A program made the position numbers and the translations under genes. The notes under the pieces were generated by a model. That model had not been told where the DNA came from, did not search any database, and was given only the letters and a program-made list of their open reading frames with translations. Below are positions 1 through 8,602 of a DNA stretch of 64,000 nt, one piece after another. The DNA is from Enterobacter genomosp. O (GTDB lineage Bacteria > Pseudomonadota > Gammaproteobacteria > Enterobacterales > Enterobacteriaceae): assembly GCF_001022965.1 (NCBI RefSeq), contig NZ_LECZ01000027.1, positions 1,020,303 through 1,084,302 of the forward strand, read 5' to 3'. Each line of letters begins with the position of its first letter. Position 1 is the first letter of the stretch.

Positions 1-404
1 AGTCATCTTGCTATAACCCGGCGAGCAGTGGAATAATGAAGCCGTTTTCCGTGTTTAATCCAGGTTTTGTAAGGATGTTGACGGAATGACCAATTTTGTC
101 TGACCGATCATCCACGCAGCAATGGCGTAAGACGTATTGATCTTTCAGGCAGTTAGCGGGCTGCGGGTTGCAGTACTTCCCGGTATAAGGATTGTTCTCT
201 GGAGAGTTCTTCCCAGGCAATTCCCCTGATAATTGCGCTGTGTTTCCGTATGAAGCACAGGCAACCGACACTCTGCGCCTCTTAAGCGAGCGACAACCGT
301 GAGGTTGGCGACGTGAATAGACACGAGGCCATCGGTTCATACCCCGGAAAGCGTCACCTTGCCCGCAGCTTTGTCGTCAATGTAAGAATAACGAGTAAGT
401 TACG
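1..404 (+). promoter_or_regulatory. rne leader region (long 5' UTR)
   Basis: No credible gene lies in these 404 bases. They precede the RNase E start codon and correspond to the long rne leader, about 360 nt in E. coli, through which RNase E feeds back on its own mRNA. A TATAAC hexamer at 12-17 would place a transcription start near base 24 and give a leader of about 380 nt, close to the known length. The promoter assignment is inference, because any -35 element is at or beyond the window edge. Confidence 0.6.
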
Positions 405-3400
405 ATGAAAAGAATGTTAATCAACGCAACTCAGCAAGAAGAGTTGCGTGTCGCCCTTGTGGATGGGCAGCGCCTGTACGATCTGGATATCGAAAGTCCT
501 GGACACGAACAGAAAAAAGCGAACATTTACAAAGGTAAAATCACCCGCATTGAACCAAGCCTTGAAGCTGCATTTGTCGATTACGGTGCTGAGCGTCATG
601 GTTTCCTCCCTCTGAAAGAAATCGCCCGCGAATATTTCCCTGCAAACTACAACGCCCATGGCCGCCCAAACATCAAAGATGTTCTGCGTGAAGGTCAGGA
701 AGTTATCGTTCAGATTGATAAAGAAGAGCGTGGCAATAAAGGCGCCGCACTGACTACCTTTATCAGCCTGGCAGGGAGTTATCTGGTTCTGATGCCTAAC
801 AACCCGCGTGCGGGTGGTATCTCTCGCCGTATCGAAGGCGATGACCGTACCGAGCTGAAAGAAGCGCTGGCGAGCCTCGAACTGCCTGATGGCATGGGGC
901 TTATCGTGCGTACCGCAGGCGTGGGCAAATCAGCCGAAGCGCTGCAGTGGGACCTGAGCTTCCGTCTGAAGCACTGGGAAGCTATCCAGAAAGCTGCGGA
1001 AAGCCGCCCTGCTCCGTTCCTGATCCACCAGGAAAGCAACGTTATTGTGCGTGCCTTCCGTGATTACCTGCGTCAGGACATCGGTGAGATTCTGATCGAT
1101 AACCCGAAAGTGCTTGAGCTGGCGCGCCAGCACATCGCCGCGCTGGGTCGTCCGGACTTCACCAGCAAAATTAAACTGTACACCGGTGAAATCCCGCTGT
1201 TCAGCCACTATCAGATCGAATCCCAGATTGAGTCCGCCTTCCAGCGTGAAGTGCGTCTGCCGTCCGGCGGTTCTATCGTTATTGATACCACCGAAGCGCT
1301 GACCGCTATCGACATCAACTCCGCGCGTGCAACGCGCGGTGGCGATATCGAAGAGACCGCCTACAACACTAACCTCGAAGCCGCTGATGAAATCGCCCGC
1401 CAGCTCCGCCTGCGCGACCTGGGTGGTCTGATTGTTATCGACTTCATCGACATGACCCCTGTACGCCACCAGCGTGCGGTCGAAAACCGCCTGCGCGAAG
1501 CGGTGCGTCAGGACAGAGCGCGTATCCAGATTAGCCATATCTCACGCTTCGGCCTGCTGGAGATGTCCCGTCAGCGTCTGAGCCCGTCTCTCGGTGAGTC
1601 CAGCCATCACGTTTGTCCGCGCTGCTCCGGCACCGGTACCGTGCGTGATAACGAATCTCTGTCCCTCTCCATTCTGCGTCTGATTGAAGAAGAAGCGCTG
1701 AAAGAGAACACCAAAGAGGTTCACGCCATTGTGCCGGTGCCTGTTGCCTCTTACCTGCTTAACGAAAAACGTGCAGCGGTAAGTGCCATTGAAGCGCGTC
1801 AGGGTGGCGTTCGCTGCATCATCGTGCCGAACGATCAGATGCAGACCCCGCACTATCACGTGCTGCGCGTCCGTAAGGGTGAAGAGACGACCACCCTCAG
1901 CTACCTGCTGCCGAAGCTGCATGAAGAAGAGATGGCCCTGCCATCCGATGAAGAGCCTGCCGAGCGCAAACTGCCAGAGCAGCCTGCGTTAGCGACCTTC
2001 ATCATGCCAGAAGCGCCACCGGAAGCAGCTCTGGAAAAACCTGCTGCAAAACCTGTGGCACAGAAACCAGAAGCCAGGGTGGCAAAAGCCGAGCCAGAGC
2101 AACCGGGTCTGCTGAGCCGCTTCTTTGGCGCGCTGAAGAAAATGTTTGCCGGCGAGGAAGTTCAGCCAGAGCAACCGAAAGAAGAGCCAAAAGCGGCCAA
2201 ACCTGAGCGTCAACAGGACCGCCGTAAGCGTCAGAACAACCGTCGCGATCGTAACGACCGCAGCGACCGTAATGACCGCAGCGAACGTCGTGACAACCGT
2301 GACAACCGCTCTGAGAATAACGAAGGCCGTGAGCAACGCGAAGACAACCGTCGCAACCGTCGCGAGAAACAACAGCAGAACGTTAATGTTGAAGATCGTG
2401 AAATTCGCCAGCAGGCGGGCGATGAGTCTGAGAAGAGCAAACAGCGTGACGACCAGCAGCCACGCCGCGAACGTAGCCGTCGTCGTAACGACGAGAAACG
2501 TCAGGCGCAGCAGGAAGTCAAAAACCTGAACCGCGAAGAGCCTGCTGAACAGCAGGACGGCGAGCAGGAAGAACGTACTCAGGTTATGCCGCGCCGTAAG
2601 CAGCGCCAGCTGGCTCAGAAAGTACGCTTCGCCTCCGAAGCAACCGAAGAGTCAACCATTGTCGCCGCCGAAGCAAGCGAGAGCGCAACCGGTACACAGC
2701 TGGCAAAAGTCGACCTGCCAGCGGTCGTTGAAAACAGCGCTGAACAGGATGAAAACGGTGAAAACCGTGATAACGCCGGCATGCCGCGCCGTTCACGTCG
2801 TTCTCCACGTCATCTGCGCGTCAGCGGTCAGCGCCGTCGTCGCTATCGTGACGAGCGTTACCCGACTCAGTCGCCAATGCCACTGACCATTGCCTGCGCT
2901 TCGCCAGAAATGGCCTCCGGCAAAGTCTGGATCCGCTACCCGGTTGCACGTCCGGAGCAGGTAGTTGAAGAACAGCCGGTGACCGAAGAGGTGATTACAC
3001 CTGTTGCTGTCGCTGAAGAGGTCGTGACTGAAGCCGCTACCGTGGTTGAACCGCAGGCTGTTGAGGTTGAAGAAACCCCACAAGCGGTAGAAGTGGAAAC
3101 CACGCATCCTGAAGTGATTGCCGCGCCGGTTGATGCCGCACCGCAGTTGATTGCTGAAGAAGATACCGTAGTGGCTGAGGAAGTTGCTGAAGAGGCAGAA
3201 CCTGTAGCAGCAGTGGAAGAGACAGCTGAAGTCATCGTTGAAACGACGACTGAAGAAGTTGTTCAGGACGTTGAGATTGCCGTCGAACCTGTTCGTGAAG
3301 CCGAAGAAGCGAAAGCGCCTGAAGTGAAGCCAGCGCCGGTTGTTTCTGCTCCAGCCGCTGCCCACGTTGCGACAGCACCTATGACGCGCGCTCCGGCGCC

Positions 3401-3539
3401 GGAGTACGTGCCTGAAGCCCCGCGTCACAGCGACTGGGTACGCCCGGAGTTCAACTTCGAAGGTAAAGGCGCTGCAGGCGGCCACAGTGCAACGCATCAG
3501 GCGACTGCACCGGCGACGCGTCCGCAGTCTGTCGAATAA
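405..3539 (+). CDS. rne: Ribonuclease E
   Basis: Essential endoribonuclease that starts most mRNA decay, processes rRNA and tRNA precursors, and scaffolds the degradosome at the inner membrane. The 1044-residue product is slightly shorter than the 1061 of E. coli. The S1 domain lies near residues 35-120. Catalytic aspartates fall at D303 (TAIDINS) and D346 (VIDFID), and the zinc-link CPRC occupies 404-407. The amphipathic membrane helix GLLSRFFGALKK is near 566. It is followed by an Arg/Asp/Asn-rich RNA-binding stretch, an enolase-binding segment (RYRDERYPTQSP, about 815-850), a Val/Glu-rich linker, and a PNPase-binding C-terminus (SDWVRPEFNFEGKG). The start matches E. coli exactly and follows a long leader expected to mediate autoregulation. 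Confidence 0.98.
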   Translation: MKRMLINATQQEELRVALVDGQRLYDLDIESPGHEQKKANIYKGKITRIEPSLEAAFVDYGAERHGFLPLKEIAREYFPANYNAHGRPNIKDVLREGQEVIVQIDKEERGNKGAALTTFISLAGSYLVLMPNNPRAGGISRRIEGDDRTELKEALASLELPDGMGLIVRTAGVGKSAEALQWDLSFRLKHWEAIQKAAESRPAPFLIHQESNVIVRAFRDYLRQDIGEILIDNPKVLELARQHIAALGRPDFTSKIKLYTGEIPLFSHYQIESQIESAFQREVRLPSGGSIVIDTTEALTAIDINSARATRGGDIEETAYNTNLEAADEIARQLRLRDLGGLIVIDFIDMTPVRHQRAVENRLREAVRQDRARIQISHISRFGLLEMSRQRLSPSLGESSHHVCPRCSGTGTVRDNESLSLSILRLIEEEALKENTKEVHAIVPVPVASYLLNEKRAAVSAIEARQGGVRCIIVPNDQMQTPHYHVLRVRKGEETTTLSYLLPKLHEEEMALPSDEEPAERKLPEQPALATFIMPEAPPEAALEKPAAKPVAQKPEARVAKAEPEQPGLLSRFFGALKKMFAGEEVQPEQPKEEPKAAKPERQQDRRKRQNNRRDRNDRSDRNDRSERRDNRDNRSENNEGREQREDNRRNRREKQQQNVNVEDREIRQQAGDESEKSKQRDDQQPRRERSRRRNDEKRQAQQEVKNLNREEPAEQQDGEQEERTQVMPRRKQRQLAQKVRFASEATEESTIVAAEASESATGTQLAKVDLPAVVENSAEQDENGENRDNAGMPRRSRRSPRHLRVSGQRRRRYRDERYPTQSPMPLTIACASPEMASGKVWIRYPVARPEQVVEEQPVTEEVITPVAVAEEVVTEAATVVEPQAVEVEETPQAVEVETTHPEVIAAPVDAAPQLIAEEDTVVAEEVAEEAEPVAAVEETAEVIVETTTEEVVQDVEIAVEPVREAEEAKAPEVKPAPVVSAPAAAHVATAPMTRAPAPEYVPEAPRHSDWVRPEFNFEGKGAAGGHSATHQATAPATRPQSVE

Positions 3540-3552
3540 CGACACAGAAAGT

Positions 3553-3582
3553 AAAAAGCCGACCTCCGGGTCGGCTTTTTTT
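3553..3582. terminator. Bidirectional terminator between rne and the LysR gene
   Basis: Stem AAAAGCCGACC / GGTCGGCTTTT with a TCCG loop, followed by T residues on the plus strand and preceded by A residues, so it can act in both directions. It sits between the convergent rne and LysR genes. Confidence 0.85.
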
Positions 3583-4519
3583 ATGGCTGCTGCACGGGCT
3601 TTCTCATCCCGGTGACCTCCGGCATTATCTGCCGCATCAACTCCAGAAAACGCCGCAAGCGCGCCGGATAATAACGGGACCAGGGGTAAACCAGATGCAC
3701 CGGTAACGCGGCGGGCTGCCACTCTGGCAGTAAATGCACCAGCCGACCTTGCTGAATATCATCCTGTACCGTCCAGCTGGATACAACCGCCACGCCAAGC
3801 CCGGTGAGCGCCGTATTGCGTGCAACATACAGGCTGTCGGTGCTGAGGCGTGGGGTAATAGCCACTCGCGCGGGAGCAGGTGATGCATCGTGAAAAAGCT
3901 CCACGTGGCGCTGGTAGAAAGAGCTGATGGCTATCCAGGGGAATTGTTGCAAATCCTCCGGGGCGTTAACCGCCGGGAAACGGGCCAGCAATGCCGGAGA
4001 AGCCACCACCGAACGCGGCACTTCGGCCAGCAGCACGGATACGGTTGCCGGATCCACTTCCACGCCCACCCGAATCGCGCAGTCAAGGTTGTCGCCGAGA
4101 AAATCCGCCGAGCGATCGTTAAGCATCCACTCAATCGAAAGCTGCGGGTAGCGCTGCAAAAATTCGGTTAACGGCTTCAGAAGCTGGTCCTGACCAAACG
4201 CGTGCGGTGCCCGCACCCGCAATACGCCCACAGGCTCATCTTCCGTCTGCCCCACTTCATCTTCCAGCGCCAGCCAGCTGTCAATCACCCGACGGGCGTG
4301 CTGATAGCAGCGCTCGCCGTCATCCGTTAGCCGCGTCGTGTGGGTAGTGCGCAACATCAGACGCACACCCAGCATTGTCTCAAGCGACTGTAACCGTCGG
4401 CTCACCGTGGCCTGGGTTGTTGCCAGCTGCCGTGCCGCCGCAGAGAGTGAACCCGCCTCAACAATCCGGACAAACGTCCGCATTAGCTCCACCCTGTCTA
4501 TACGCTCAGCTCTTTTCAT
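3581..4519 (-). CDS. LysR-family transcriptional regulator
   Basis: A 312-residue LysR-type regulator. Its N-terminal winged helix-turn-helix (about residues 10-65, with AAARQLATTQATVSRRLQSLE) is followed by a substrate-binding domain of two alpha/beta lobes. I start it at the ATG giving MKRAERIDRVEL; a GTG-initiated form would reach 4561. It is transcribed divergently from an MFS exporter 109 bp away, and a perfect 9-bp inverted repeat lies in the shared control region. The simplest reading is that it controls the exporter and itself in response to a small ligand. The pair lies between rne and flgL, which are neighbours in E. coli, so it looks like an addition. The ligand is unknown. Confidence 0.9.
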   Translation of the reverse strand: MKRAERIDRVELMRTFVRIVEAGSLSAAARQLATTQATVSRRLQSLETMLGVRLMLRTTHTTRLTDDGERCYQHARRVIDSWLALEDEVGQTEDEPVGVLRVRAPHAFGQDQLLKPLTEFLQRYPQLSIEWMLNDRSADFLGDNLDCAIRVGVEVDPATVSVLLAEVPRSVVASPALLARFPAVNAPEDLQQFPWIAISSFYQRHVELFHDASPAPARVAITPRLSTDSLYVARNTALTGLGVAVVSSWTVQDDIQQGRLVHLLPEWQPAALPVHLVYPWSRYYPARLRRFLELMRQIMPEVTGMRKPVQQP

Positions 4520-4529
4520 CGCATTTTCA

Positions 4530-4550
4530 CTTATACGTCTAACGTATAAG
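4530..4550. promoter_or_regulatory. Perfect inverted repeat, candidate LysR operator
   Basis: CTTATACGT, a 3-bp CTA spacer, then ACGTATAAG: two perfectly complementary 9-bp arms just upstream of the LysR start and about 80 bp before the exporter start. Position and symmetry suit autoregulator binding. The assignment to this LysR is inference. Confidence 0.6.
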
Positions 4551-4628
4551 CGTTTTACCACCGGGCCCGCTACCGCCGCAAGGCGTACTGATAAAAAATA
4601 GCCTCACACGACGAATGAGGAACAACGT

Positions 4629-5843
4629 ATGAACACAACAACCACTCCCCACGCTGCAAGCCGCTGGGTGATTTTTATGCTGGCCCTGGGGGCTGGTTTC
4701 AGCGTGGCATCAATCTACTACGCGCAGCCCCTTCTGCCGCTGATGGGCGCCGATCTTCATCTGAGCATTGAAGGCATGGGGCTGGTACCCACCTTGACTC
4801 AGGCAGGCTACGCGCTCGGCATTCTCTTCCTGCTTCCGCTGGGCGATCGCCACGATCGCAGGACGTTAATCCTGATTAAAAGTGCCGCGCTGGCGCTATT
4901 TCTTCTCGGCTGTAGCCTGACCGGGCAGCTTCATTCTCTGCTGCTGGCAAGCCTGCTCATAGGCATGGCCGCCACCATGGCGCAGGATATCGTCCCCGCC
5001 GCGGCAATCCTTGCCCCGGAAGGCAAACAGGGGAAAACCGTGGGCACGGTAATGACCGGGCTGCTGCTGGGCATATTATTATCAAGAACCGTGAGCGGCG
5101 TGGTGGGCGAGGCATTTGGCTGGCGCGTCATGTACCAGCTGGCGGCGGCGAGCATTGCGTTCATCGGGGTAATGATGTGGTTTGTGCTTCCCCGTTTTGC
5201 CATTCACTCCACGCTGAGCTATCCCGCGCTGATGCGCTCGATGGAACATCTGTGGCGTCGGTACCCGGCACTGCGCCGCGCCGCGCTGGCTCAGGGTTTT
5301 CTGTCGATTGCCTTCAGCGCCTTCTGGTCTACCCTTGCGGTCATGCTGCTGGAACGTTATCACCTTGGTAGTGCCGTAGCGGGAGGCTTTGGTATTGCAG
5401 GTGCCGCCGGTGCGCTAGCTGCTCCGCTGGCAGGGGGTCTGGCGGACAAACTGGGTGCGGGAAAAGTCACGCAGCTTGGTGCAGTCCTGGTCACCGTCTC
5501 CTTCGCCCTGATGTTCCTGATGCCCACGCTGGGGGTCCATGGACAGCTGGTTTTGATCGCCCTCTCCGCCGTCGGGTTCGATCTGGGCCTGCAGTCCAGC
5601 CTGGTCGCCCATCAGAACCTGGTATACAGCCTTGAGCCGCAGGCGCGTGGTCGCCTGAATGCCCTGCTCTTTACGGTGGTGTTTATCGGGATGGCGCTGG
5701 GTTCAGCGTTAGGCAGCAATATCTACTCGCTGGCTGGCTGGACGGGCGTGGTCGCGCTGGCGACGGTCTGTGGCGTCATTGCGCTGGCCATCCGTCTGAT
5801 TGAAAGTGCACGCGTTGCCTCTGCACCAGCAGAAGCCGCATAA
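4629..5843 (+). CDS. MFS efflux transporter
   Basis: A 404-residue major facilitator superfamily protein with about twelve hydrophobic segments. The signature GDRHDRRTL lies in the loop between helices 2 and 3 and matches the antiporter consensus (GxxxDRxGRR type). The N-terminal IYYAQPLLPLM motif is typical of small-molecule and drug exporters of the YnfM/YgaY type. It is divergent from a LysR regulator that probably controls it. The substrate cannot be deduced from sequence. A 12-bp gap and a good AGGAACAA-type ribosome site before the ATG support the start. Confidence 0.88.
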   Translation: MNTTTTPHAASRWVIFMLALGAGFSVASIYYAQPLLPLMGADLHLSIEGMGLVPTLTQAGYALGILFLLPLGDRHDRRTLILIKSAALALFLLGCSLTGQLHSLLLASLLIGMAATMAQDIVPAAAILAPEGKQGKTVGTVMTGLLLGILLSRTVSGVVGEAFGWRVMYQLAAASIAFIGVMMWFVLPRFAIHSTLSYPALMRSMEHLWRRYPALRRAALAQGFLSIAFSAFWSTLAVMLLERYHLGSAVAGGFGIAGAAGALAAPLAGGLADKLGAGKVTQLGAVLVTVSFALMFLMPTLGVHGQLVLIALSAVGFDLGLQSSLVAHQNLVYSLEPQARGRLNALLFTVVFIGMALGSALGSNIYSLAGWTGVVALATVCGVIALAIRLIESARVASAPAEAA

Positions 5844-5873
5844 AAAAAATGCCCAATCCAGACGGATTGGGCA
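5842..5873 (-). terminator. Terminator of the flgKL transcript
   Basis: Stem GCCCAATCC / GGATTGGGC around an AGAC loop, with eight consecutive A residues on the plus strand (a T-run on the minus strand) at 5842-5849. It ends the minus-strand flgKL message about 50 nt after the flgL stop. It may also stop the exporter transcript, although its plus-strand T-run is poor. Confidence 0.85.
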
Positions 5874-5918
5874 GTAAAACATGCCCAGTTTCAAGACATG
5901 CTCTAAGAGGTCAAGATG

Positions 5919-6872
5919 TTATTTGTTCAGCTGGAACAGGGACATACCCTGCATATCGCTAAACGCTTTATAAGAGGCCTGCAGGGCCGCCTGCTGCATG
6001 GTGTAAGAGGAAATCGCTTCGTTCCAGTCGACGTCAACCAGATCGCTCATCTGCTTGGTCTGACCCAGCGCGCGGTCATCACCCAGCGTATCGAGTTTTT
6101 CCAGCTCGTTCATCTTGGTTCCCACATCCGCAACAACCGTCAGGACATTGTTCTGGGCGTTCTTAATGCCGATTTGCGCGTTGGCAATCACCTGGCTTTG
6201 CGCCGTTGCGGCAGCCGGATCGTTCGCAATCGGCGTCTTCAGCGACGCAATGGCCGTATCAAGGATTTTGAACATGTTTGTTTCGCCATATCCACCGCCC
6301 GGCAGCTCTTCCGCATTACTGGTAATGCTGTTAAAAATCTGCTGACCGGTATGGCTAATCGCCATATTTCGCGCCGTATCGACCTGCTGCGTGATGGCCT
6401 CAGTACCACCGTTGTAATCCCCGGTCGCGGCATCAAACGGTGCGCTCTCGGTTTTGTATCCCGCGAAAATAAAGCGACCATTGCCATCCGTCGTGTTGGC
6501 CAGGTTCATCAGCTGATCGCGGATCCCCTGAAGATCGGTCGCCAGAGAAAGACGGTCGTCATCGCTCAGCGTGCCGTTCGAGGCGTAAACCAGCTTCTCG
6601 CGCACGCTTGAGATCGCGGTGTTAACCTGGGTTAACACGCTATCTTCCAGCGAAACCTTTTGCGTTGCAAAGGTACGCGCGAGGGCGAACTGGCTGTTCT
6701 GCGACTGAGATTGCGACAAAACGATGGCCTGCGAAGCGGCAATAGGATCGTCCGACGGACGATTGACGCGCTTGCCGGTGGACATCTGCTCACCGTAGCT
6801 CAGCCATCTGCTCTGGGAATCGGTGATCCCACGCATGTTCTGCTCGTACATCATCTGGGTGCTAATACGCAT
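5919..6872 (-). CDS. flgL: Flagellar hook-filament junction protein FlgL (HAP3)
   Basis: Second of the two junction proteins joining the hook to the flagellin filament; it is exported by the flagellar type III apparatus. At 317 residues it equals the E. coli length. The N-terminus MRISTQMMYEQNMRGI and the C-terminal coiled segment (VDVDWNEAISSYTMQQAALQASYKAF) are flagellin-type D0/D1 helices, and there is no signal peptide, as expected for this export route. It starts 14 bp after the flgK stop, so it is cotranscribed with flgK from the sigma-28 promoter upstream of flgK. Confidence 0.97.
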   Translation of the reverse strand: MRISTQMMYEQNMRGITDSQSRWLSYGEQMSTGKRVNRPSDDPIAASQAIVLSQSQSQNSQFALARTFATQKVSLEDSVLTQVNTAISSVREKLVYASNGTLSDDDRLSLATDLQGIRDQLMNLANTTDGNGRFIFAGYKTESAPFDAATGDYNGGTEAITQQVDTARNMAISHTGQQIFNSITSNAEELPGGGYGETNMFKILDTAIASLKTPIANDPAAATAQSQVIANAQIGIKNAQNNVLTVVADVGTKMNELEKLDTLGDDRALGQTKQMSDLVDVDWNEAISSYTMQQAALQASYKAFSDMQGMSLFQLNK

Positions 6873-6886
6873 TTTTCACCTCAACC

Positions 6887-8527
6887 TTAACGAATGTTGA
6901 TAATTGCATCGAAGAGCGTACTGGCAGTTTGTAGAACCTGCGCATTGGCCAGGTAGTACTGCTGATAACGCTGCAAATTGCCATACTCTTCGTCGAGGTT
7001 TACCCCAGAGATGGTCTGCTGCTGCTTGATTAACTGTGTTTCCACGTTGGCTTTCGTCTGGCTACTCACCTTCAGTGACGCCGTTGAGCTACCGACGGTA
7101 CTGACGAGAGAGGCATACGCATCGTTGAAGGTTTTGTTGCCACCCACCACTTTAGCGTTTTGCAGATCGAGCAGCTTCTGACCGTTACGGTTGTCGCTTT
7201 CACCGCCGTTCTGCACCGACGCCATCGCCAGTTTGGACTCGTCGCTGATCGCCAGATCCATGTTCATGATGACGTTAGAAACAGGCTTCACGGTAAAACT
7301 GTCTTTGGTATTTGCCGTGCCGCTCACATTAACGTTAAGGCCATCAAACGACAGATTGCCGCTGGCGTCCGGGGTCATCGTAAAGCTGGTTTTGTCTGAC
7401 GTGCGGGTGATGGTCCAGTCGGTGCCGTTAAATTGCAGCTTATAATCTGTCGCCTGAACTTGTTTACTGTCCGCCACAGACGCCGTGACAACAGCGGAAC
7501 CGCCATTCTTGCTGTTGGACAGCACTGCCGGAGAACCAAAGTCGAACAGCTTACCGCCAGCATCACCGTTAGCATCAAAACCGGCTTCGTGCTGCGTGTT
7601 CATCGCATCGGCAAAGGCCAGTGCCATTTGGTTCAGGCTGTTACGGGCTTTATCCAGATCTTCAGCACGGAAGGTCAGTAAACCGCCTAAAGAACCGGTG
7701 GTGATAAATTTCTCCGGGATCTCAATATTGCCCGCCACGTCATCGACATAGGCGATGGTAGTACGAGCCGGATCGGCGCTGGACTTCACGGCCGCCAGCT
7801 GGCTGGCTTTGCTGCCCTGCACCAGGCTGTAACCGTTACCGAGAGAGATATTAAACGTGCCGCTATCCTGTACGGAGACTTCCACACCCACGATTTTGTT
7901 CAGTTCAGTCACGAGCTGATCGCGCTGGTCAAGCAGATCGTTAGGTGACGCGCCCGCGCCAACGCCGGTCAGACGGGAGATCTGATCGTTCAGATTCGCA
8001 ATCTGCGTCGCGTAGTTGTTGATCTGAGACACGCTGCTTGAGATGGCGGTATTAACCTGCGCATCCTGGTCACGGAGATACTGATCGTTGGTCTTAAACT
8101 GATTCACCAGACCACCCGCTTTCCCCAGCACCGTCTGACGTGCTGCCGGGTCTTCGGCGTTGCTCACCAGGGTTTGCAGGCTCTTGAAGAAGTCCTGCAG
8201 CGTGGTGGAGAGCGAGTTGGTGGTATCAGAGAGCACATCGTCGATTTTTGACATCTGCTGATAGCGCGTCGTCAGACCGCTGCTCTGCGTCTGCGCGGCG
8301 CGCAGCTGGTTGGTAATGAAAGCGTCATACTCACGCTGGACACCGGAGACATACACCCCGTTACCCACCCAGCCACCGCCGGTCAGCGTGCTGTTTGAGG
8401 CACCCAGCACGGTCGTCTGGCGGGTATAACCTGCCACGTTGTAGCTTGAAATATTATTACTGACGGTATTGAGTGCCGACTGCGCAGCACTGAGGCCACT
8501 CATGGCGCTGTTAATCAAACTGGACAT
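6887..8527 (-). CDS. flgK: Flagellar hook-associated protein FlgK (HAP1)
   Basis: First hook-filament junction protein, capping the hook before filament growth. I use the internal ATG giving MSSLINSAMSGLSAAQSALN (546 residues), which matches the family start; an in-frame ATG 27 nt upstream would add nine unconserved residues. The N-terminal SALNTVSNNISSYNVAGYTRQ is the rod/hook/HAP motif, and the C-terminal segment (LDEEYGNLQRYQQYYLANAQVLQTASTLFDAII) is the matching terminal helix. The variable middle is surface exposed in homologues. It forms an operon with flgL. Confidence 0.96.
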   Translation of the reverse strand: MSSLINSAMSGLSAAQSALNTVSNNISSYNVAGYTRQTTVLGASNSTLTGGGWVGNGVYVSGVQREYDAFITNQLRAAQTQSSGLTTRYQQMSKIDDVLSDTTNSLSTTLQDFFKSLQTLVSNAEDPAARQTVLGKAGGLVNQFKTNDQYLRDQDAQVNTAISSSVSQINNYATQIANLNDQISRLTGVGAGASPNDLLDQRDQLVTELNKIVGVEVSVQDSGTFNISLGNGYSLVQGSKASQLAAVKSSADPARTTIAYVDDVAGNIEIPEKFITTGSLGGLLTFRAEDLDKARNSLNQMALAFADAMNTQHEAGFDANGDAGGKLFDFGSPAVLSNSKNGGSAVVTASVADSKQVQATDYKLQFNGTDWTITRTSDKTSFTMTPDASGNLSFDGLNVNVSGTANTKDSFTVKPVSNVIMNMDLAISDESKLAMASVQNGGESDNRNGQKLLDLQNAKVVGGNKTFNDAYASLVSTVGSSTASLKVSSQTKANVETQLIKQQQTISGVNLDEEYGNLQRYQQYYLANAQVLQTASTLFDAIINIR

Positions 8528-8569
8528 GGGGGTTCCTTTTATACGTTCAGACACGAGTCCTGATGAAGG

Positions 8570-8596
8570 TTATCGGCAACCTCCACCGGGACTTGA
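8570..8596 (-). promoter_or_regulatory. Sigma-28 (FliA) promoter of flgKL
   Basis: Read on the minus strand: TCAAGTCC, an 11-nt spacer, then GCCGATAA. The -10 element matches the sigma-28 consensus perfectly and the -35 element partly (consensus TAAAGTTT). It lies 43 bp before the flgK start and marks flgKL as a late (class 3) transcript. Confidence 0.85.
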
Positions 8597-8602
8597 GAAC
8601 TT

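Noticed and set aside
11..340. 109-codon open frame on the minus strand within the rne leader
   Set aside because: The region is the known long rne 5' UTR. The frame has no family resemblance and no supporting ribosome site.
2220..2350. Short tandem-like repeat (CGTAACGACCGCAG type) in rne considered as a repeat or CRISPR-like array
   Set aside because: It encodes the Arg/Asp/Asn-rich RNA-binding segment of RNase E. Units are short, imperfect and without spacers.
2793..3722. Open frame of 309 codons antisense to the rne 3' half, running into the LysR gene
   Set aside because: Composition (Phe, Arg, Cys-rich) reflects the complement of the repetitive Val/Glu and Arg codons of RNase E, and it overlaps two well-supported genes.
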